From: Juglans regia | Lineage: Eukaryota > Streptophyta > Magnoliopsida > Fagales > Juglandaceae | Direction: 5' to 3' | Assembly (NCBI RefSeq): GCF_001411555.2 | Contig: NC_049901.1 | Span: 11,108,681-11,172,680 of the forward strand | Length of the DNA: 64,000 bases | Shown: piece after piece, positions 59,540-64,000 of the stretch | How the letters are laid out: each line of letters begins with the position of its first letter | Numbering within the stretch: position 1 is the first letter of the stretch | Translations under genes and position numbers: made by a program | Notes under the pieces: model-generated | What the model was told of the DNA's origin: nothing | The model's database searches: none | Seen by the model: the letters and a program-made list of their open reading frames with translations, nothing else

Positions 59540-60241
59540 TCACATCAGTTTTTCAGGAACATTAGCATCACTCCCATTACCCCGGACTGGAACGGCTATT
59601 TCCACTTGGACCTGCAGAAGCAAGGGAACAAGGAGTTTCCACAATATAAAAGGCTCGTATACCAGCCAGAGACAGAGAGGATGCCAGAGGATGCCTATTT
59701 CTATCTTCCTCGGAAGCAAAGGCATCAAGTATGGCAGTGAAAGCATCCTTTAAAACTAACAAAAAAAAAAAATGGAAATTCCAGAGAAGAGCTGAGGGTA
59801 CCAAAATATTTTAAAAACTACCACAGGCCTAAATTATGATTGAAAAATCGGAATCAGATAAGTTGTGTTTGAGTAGTGAGTTATTCTCAAGTATTCTGTG
59901 AATAGTAATAAAAAAATAATAAAATATAATGATAAAATAGTGAATAGTAAGTAAAAAGTAATAATAAAATAATAAATAATAGTGAGATATTTTGAATTCT
60001 CAAAACCCAAACTAGGCTGGGTCAGCATTGGGGAAGTACTGATTTAATGAATTGAGAATTCCATTTGTTGAATTGATAATTCATGACAATTTTGAATCCT
60101 GTATTTTAGCGCTAATAAAAAGTATAGATAATACATATTGCAACTCAAACCATTTAAAATCATGTATAAAAGAGTTTTAGAAAATGAAATCATTGACTAG
60201 CTTCAATAAGAATCTAAATAGTTTCAATAATAATACAATTC

Positions 60242-60273
<32 letters not shown>

Positions 60274-63200
60274 AATAAGAAATTTTATTCCAAGTAAATA
60301 GGAAAAGCCAAGTGCACTGGAAAGAATACAATTCATATATTTGAACTCAAGGGTCCTTTTTTTTGCTTCAAATATTCTCGTCTACAAAGAAAATAAATCC
60401 TTTGTTATAAAGCCAGGGCAATAGTAGTGTTTTATATATGATCATAAATTTAATACAAAATACTCATTTTTCTCCTAATTTGTTCTTGCCAACTAATCAA
60501 AATAAAGAGATCTATGTTTTATCTTTAATTTTTCTACCACCCTTCTTATTGAACACAAGGATGAAAAAGTAAATATATTTGATACTATCATATTTTCGTA
60601 CAAGGAAAAAAAAAAAAAAAAAAAGATTTCATTTCTCCAACACAATTAAAAAAAGATACAGTTTTGAATTAGCTCAAATTGGTTTGAAATCAACGAAAAT
60701 CGATATGGATTGACCGATTGAGTTGGCTCAAAGAGCAATTAAAGAAAAGCACTGAAATTGGTTTGGTTTTCAATTGCGTTTTTTCAAGTCATGAGATTTG
60801 TATTTTTGGTGTTGTGTTCTTCATGTCAACATCTATGAAACAAAATCTTACAGTTTCACCAGGAACAACTGCATATCTTACTGATGGGGAGATCCACGTT
60901 TTGCCTATCCAAAGAAACATTTGAACATATTAAAAAATCAGTAAGAACATGATTGTTGAGTTATGAGCCAAAAAGAATTATTTGGGTGAATATAGCACCT
61001 GATGATGGATCAGCTTTGGAGGATTCTATATGTTGTCCAATAGATCCATCAACACTCAAAGCCTCTACGATCTTTGGAAGGTTCCTATGGATTACATGAG
61101 ACAAAGCCATGAGTTTGAGCATATAATATAGAGATGTCAAGAAGCTTTAACTAGTTAGTTTTCAGTTCCACAACCAGAAAAGAGAGAAAGTACCAAGGAA
61201 AAATAATTAATCAAGCTCAAATAACCCAACTCGCCAAAGCCGCTCACTTTTATGATACGCTTTTTATGGTGTGAGATTCTAACTGGTTCTTGGCATGATT
61301 CAATATTCACAAGCAAGGAACAACCAAAAAGCACCCAAATTTTCATAATTATCGGGTCACAACTAACAAAGGTTTTACACTATTAGATCAATGCCATCAA
61401 TCAATTCTTATTAAGTATACAATCTTTTCAGTGTAGGTTGTGGTGTAAGGTGAGAAGCACCAGATCCAATATATATTCATCACATTTCAATCAACAGAGA
61501 TTAAGTTAGCAGGATCATATCTCAAGGATTTGATAAGGATTGGTGAGAAAACATGTCCACAATTATCCCTAGGTTTAGCTTTGAACTTTTTTCCCTAAGC
61601 AAATGTCATCATTCACTAATTATCACGTTCATGAGGGATCTAAGATCTCATCAGTCATCCCAATTAACATGGGAGGGAAGTTGAGTCCCACAAATACATC
61701 CAAAAATGCTCAGTTGCAGCCCATTTAGCAATTCTGCGTGCATGGCTTAATGGTCTCCTGAGTATCCAGTGAACAGATGAACCAGGGTGGCTCTCAAGAA
61801 GACATGTCACATCTTTTATCATATAAGATATCAGATCCCATGCACCATCTAAAGTGGCAGATCTTCCTCAATGTCAGTGGCATTGCAGCATAAGTATTCA
61901 AACTACCAAATTTTATTGTCCTAGAAATTGTACAACAAATACTCACAGACACCATATCTTTTGTTAAGCAAACACATGATGGTTTTGGCAAATTACCGTT
62001 GTTTGAGGGGCTGTGATAGAGTATACTTATTGGGTGAGATGCACCAGATCATAGCTGGTATATCTTATTTCAATAATGGATATATTTCTAGGATTAGAAT
62101 TTGTGGGATATCCACCTTCACAAAATTATCTCTTGGTTAAAAGTTTGAGTTTTAAGCATTTCCTTATCAGATGTAGCATTAAGTATACTTTTCAATTATG
62201 CATAACAGTTATCAGAAACGATGGGTACAACCAATGCTATTAGTTTTAAAGAAATTGGCCTTAGGTGTCTTCCCTTTACTCCCCACACCCCACCCGGTTT
62301 CTAAAAATATATTTGACAGGGATCATTCACCAGTTTTGTTCAGAGCAAATAGACTGATGATATTAATGTATGCATGGACATCCAGGTATTAATTTAGATT
62401 TAAATGCCTTTACCGGTCAACAGATTCCTGGTGCCCAAGCTGTCCATTGGTACCTCTTCCCCAAGAAAATACATTTTGCCCTTCAGTAAGAGCAAGTGTA
62501 TGCCTCCATCCACAAGAGATTTGAATTACTCTCTGCCAAGTGCCAAATAAAACTAAGAAATAGGCTAATAATTTTTTGGAAAGAAGAAAATTCAGAAGAA
62601 ATCTCCATGGAACTGAACATCAATGCCACGGCCTATCTTAACCAATCTTGGGATAAGAATGTGCCTGTTCATGGGGAAATTTTACTTGCACAGGAGAGAA
62701 ATGATCAACATTGTCACCAACTCCAACCTGTCCAAACTGTATAAAAAAATAAAAGAACAGAAAAAAGGCATAAGACAATAAATAAGCTAATGCAGATGAA
62801 GTACATATATATCAGGTTCAAGTGATGTAAAATTTAAGAGTAAGGATATGCTAATGAAACTCCAAAGATGGTAGAAATATTAGTAAGTTAGAAGCATCTA
62901 GACTCTCGGGCATTTTGTTCACACACAGAGGATCAACTTATAAAAAGTGAAAACTAGTAATTATTCTGTCTATCCATAGATTTCTTGAGCCAACATTCTT
63001 CTCATCTATTAAATATTCATGAACAACAGAACGCAAAAAAATATTTTAAATCTGAAAACTAAAGATGTAGATTGCTAACCTTATTCCAACCCCAGCCATA
63101 AAGTTTTCCATCAGATGCAAGTGCCATAGAATGCCTCCAACCACCCGATACCTAAAAAGCATCAATACAAGAAAAGTACAGACAAAATTGATTAAAAGCA

Positions 63201-64000
63201 CTAATTTCTCCAAACAACTAGCGAATTTTCAAGCAAAGCTCGTATTCTACAGCAGAAATTTCCACAACCCAATGCATCTATAGTTTATGGTCTCCAAGAC
63301 ATTGAGGAATGACTTAATCCAGGGCCTACAGACCGCATTCAAGACCACATAGGCCTACTCTGCTGTACTACACTGCTCCCTCCATGACCTACCAATAGCA
63401 GCTGCTGCTGCTGCTCTCTCTCACACACATACAAAACACACATTCAGTAAGGATTAAAATTTGATCCAAGTTAATTCTTGAACAGAAAACAGGGTTAAAT
63501 GTTAGCCTTTCATAACATTAAGCCTACATCCTCAGCACATTCAAGAAGAAAACAAAGGGAGAAGTATGAGAGGTGTGGACGCAACTTTACGATCCAAATA
63601 AAAAGTGAAGTACTCCCAAGCTACTGTAATAAATTGTTCTGAGAAGAGATAATGCTCCATTAACCAGAAACAATTTGATAAACATGATCAATCTCATGCC
63701 AATCGCAAATTCAGTTACATAGAGCATATGCAGAGTATTTCAATATGAATGAGAATTCTATTCAATCGAAAATTTATTGGAAGTCAGGTTATGACTCTGT
63801 AGAACTTCCATTCATAATGATCAATACCATTCATTAGTCGTCAAGGCAATGGAGGGTGCAAAACAGCTTGAATCTCAAAAGTAGCATTCCAAACACAGAA
63901 AGTTGTAGGATAAAAAATCATTTCTAAACACAATTAAGAACCATACCAGCACAATGGGAATAAAAGATCACCTGAGAAATATAAGTATCACGCAAGGCTT
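59540..64000 (-). CDS. UVR8: UV-B photoreceptor UVR8, 3' half of gene
   Basis: UVR8 is a seven-bladed RCC1-type propeller that senses UV-B with tryptophans, turns from dimer to monomer and binds COP1. Seven exons are visible in minus order: 64000-63972 (continues off the window), 63151-63080, 62736-62665, 62532-62414, 61084-60999, 60904-60852 and 59611-59540, giving 166 residues. They read [53 protein letters not shown] and [10 protein letters not shown]. The two GWRH tryptophans are 52 residues apart and match W285 and W337 of Arabidopsis UVR8. The C-terminal tail keeps the COP1-binding Val-Pro (RYAVVPGET) and [10 protein letters not shown]. The protein ends EKLM because five A follow the GAA region; the family's usual TDVKR ending lies two bases out of frame. 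One intron starts with GC. A 77-bp LINE tail sits in the last intron and a gypsy element just past the stop. Confidence 0.93.
59850..60018. mobile_element. Possible MITE in last UVR8 intron
   Basis: AGTTGTGTTTGAGTAGTGAG on the left and CTCAAAACCCAAACTAGGC on the right form a loose inverted repeat. Between them lie TGAATAGTAATAAAAAAATAA-type blocks repeated in direct order. The ends are too diverged to be sure. Confidence 0.35.
60248..60324 (-). mobile_element. 77-bp LINE tail with 16-bp target duplication
   Basis: The perfect direct repeat AATACAATTCATATAT lies at 60232-60247 and 60325-60340. The insert reads, reversed, as the LINE 3' end (on +: TTTATAGGTAATAAGAAATTTTATT, then AGGAAAAGCCAAGTGCACTGG). 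It is an extreme 5' truncation. It lies in UVR8 intron 59612-60851, in the gene's orientation. Confidence 0.85.
62533..62664 (-). other. GC-AG intron in UVR8
   Basis: The exon ends CCATGAACAG and the minus strand continues GCACAT, so the donor is GC at 62664-62663. The acceptor is TTGGCAG before AGAGTA at 62532. The splice joins FPHEQ to RVIQIS, which matches the continuous family sequence exactly; no GT nearby does. Confidence 0.7.
63152..63971 (-). other. UVR8 intron
   Basis: About 820 bp between the exon ending at 63972 and the exon starting at 63151. It holds a (CTG)n(CT)n(CA)n compound microsatellite near 63400-63440 and no recognised element. Confidence 0.75.

Noticed and set aside
60718..60924. 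A 68-codon + strand frame around 60.8 kb
   Set aside because: It is the antisense of the UVR8 exon coding [12 protein letters not shown] on the minus strand.
1..64000. CRISPR arrays, operons, prophage or plasmid systems
   Set aside because: Introns, LINEs and plant gene families show nuclear plant DNA; the direct repeats found are transposon ends or microsatellites.

Overview
The window is plant nuclear DNA. It has AT-rich introns with GT-AG splice sites, plastid, ER and UV-B signalling genes of land plants, L1-type LINEs, a Ty3/gypsy element, a tRNA-derived SINE family and many MITEs. It looks like a woody eudicot. A walnut-family origin (Juglandaceae) is only a hunch from the style of the GCCTGG-ended MITEs. 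All gene models come from reading splice sites and translated similarity by eye; no search was run.

Left half, + strand: (1) the 3' half of a GH35 beta-galactosidase gene (BGAL10-like, nine exons, 2785-12684) with a C-terminal SUEL lectin domain; its catalytic exons lie off the left edge. (2) A ten-exon gene for a 337-residue DUF3727-type putative plastid protein (13425-18891). (3) The alpha subunit of ER glucosidase II (GH31, six exons, 19662-25712, 926 residues), which trims glucose from N-glycans during glycoprotein quality control. (4) About 6 kb of AT-rich intergenic DNA full of TA repeats. (5) A six-exon AAP2-like amino acid permease (32187-34319, 486 residues).

Right half, - strand: (6) an eight-exon auxilin-like J-domain protein (51761 down to 37411, 965 residues), whose seventh intron is swollen to 7.7 kb by a LINE that itself holds a second LINE and a SINE. 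(7) A Ty3/gypsy retrotransposon (54914-59505), decayed and missing the end of pol and the start of its 3' LTR. (8) The 3' half of the UV-B photoreceptor gene UVR8 (64000 down to 59540), seven exons seen, whose stop codon lies only about 35 bases from the retrotransposon.

The five genes are ordinary single-copy-style plant genes and do not form a cluster or pathway. Two have a probable GC-AG intron. The most informative material is the layering of mobile elements: five copies of one SINE family, several LINE insertions and MITEs with readable target-site duplications, and a UVR8 C-terminus that appears frameshifted just before its last residues. I found no CRISPR array, operon or clearly new biological system.
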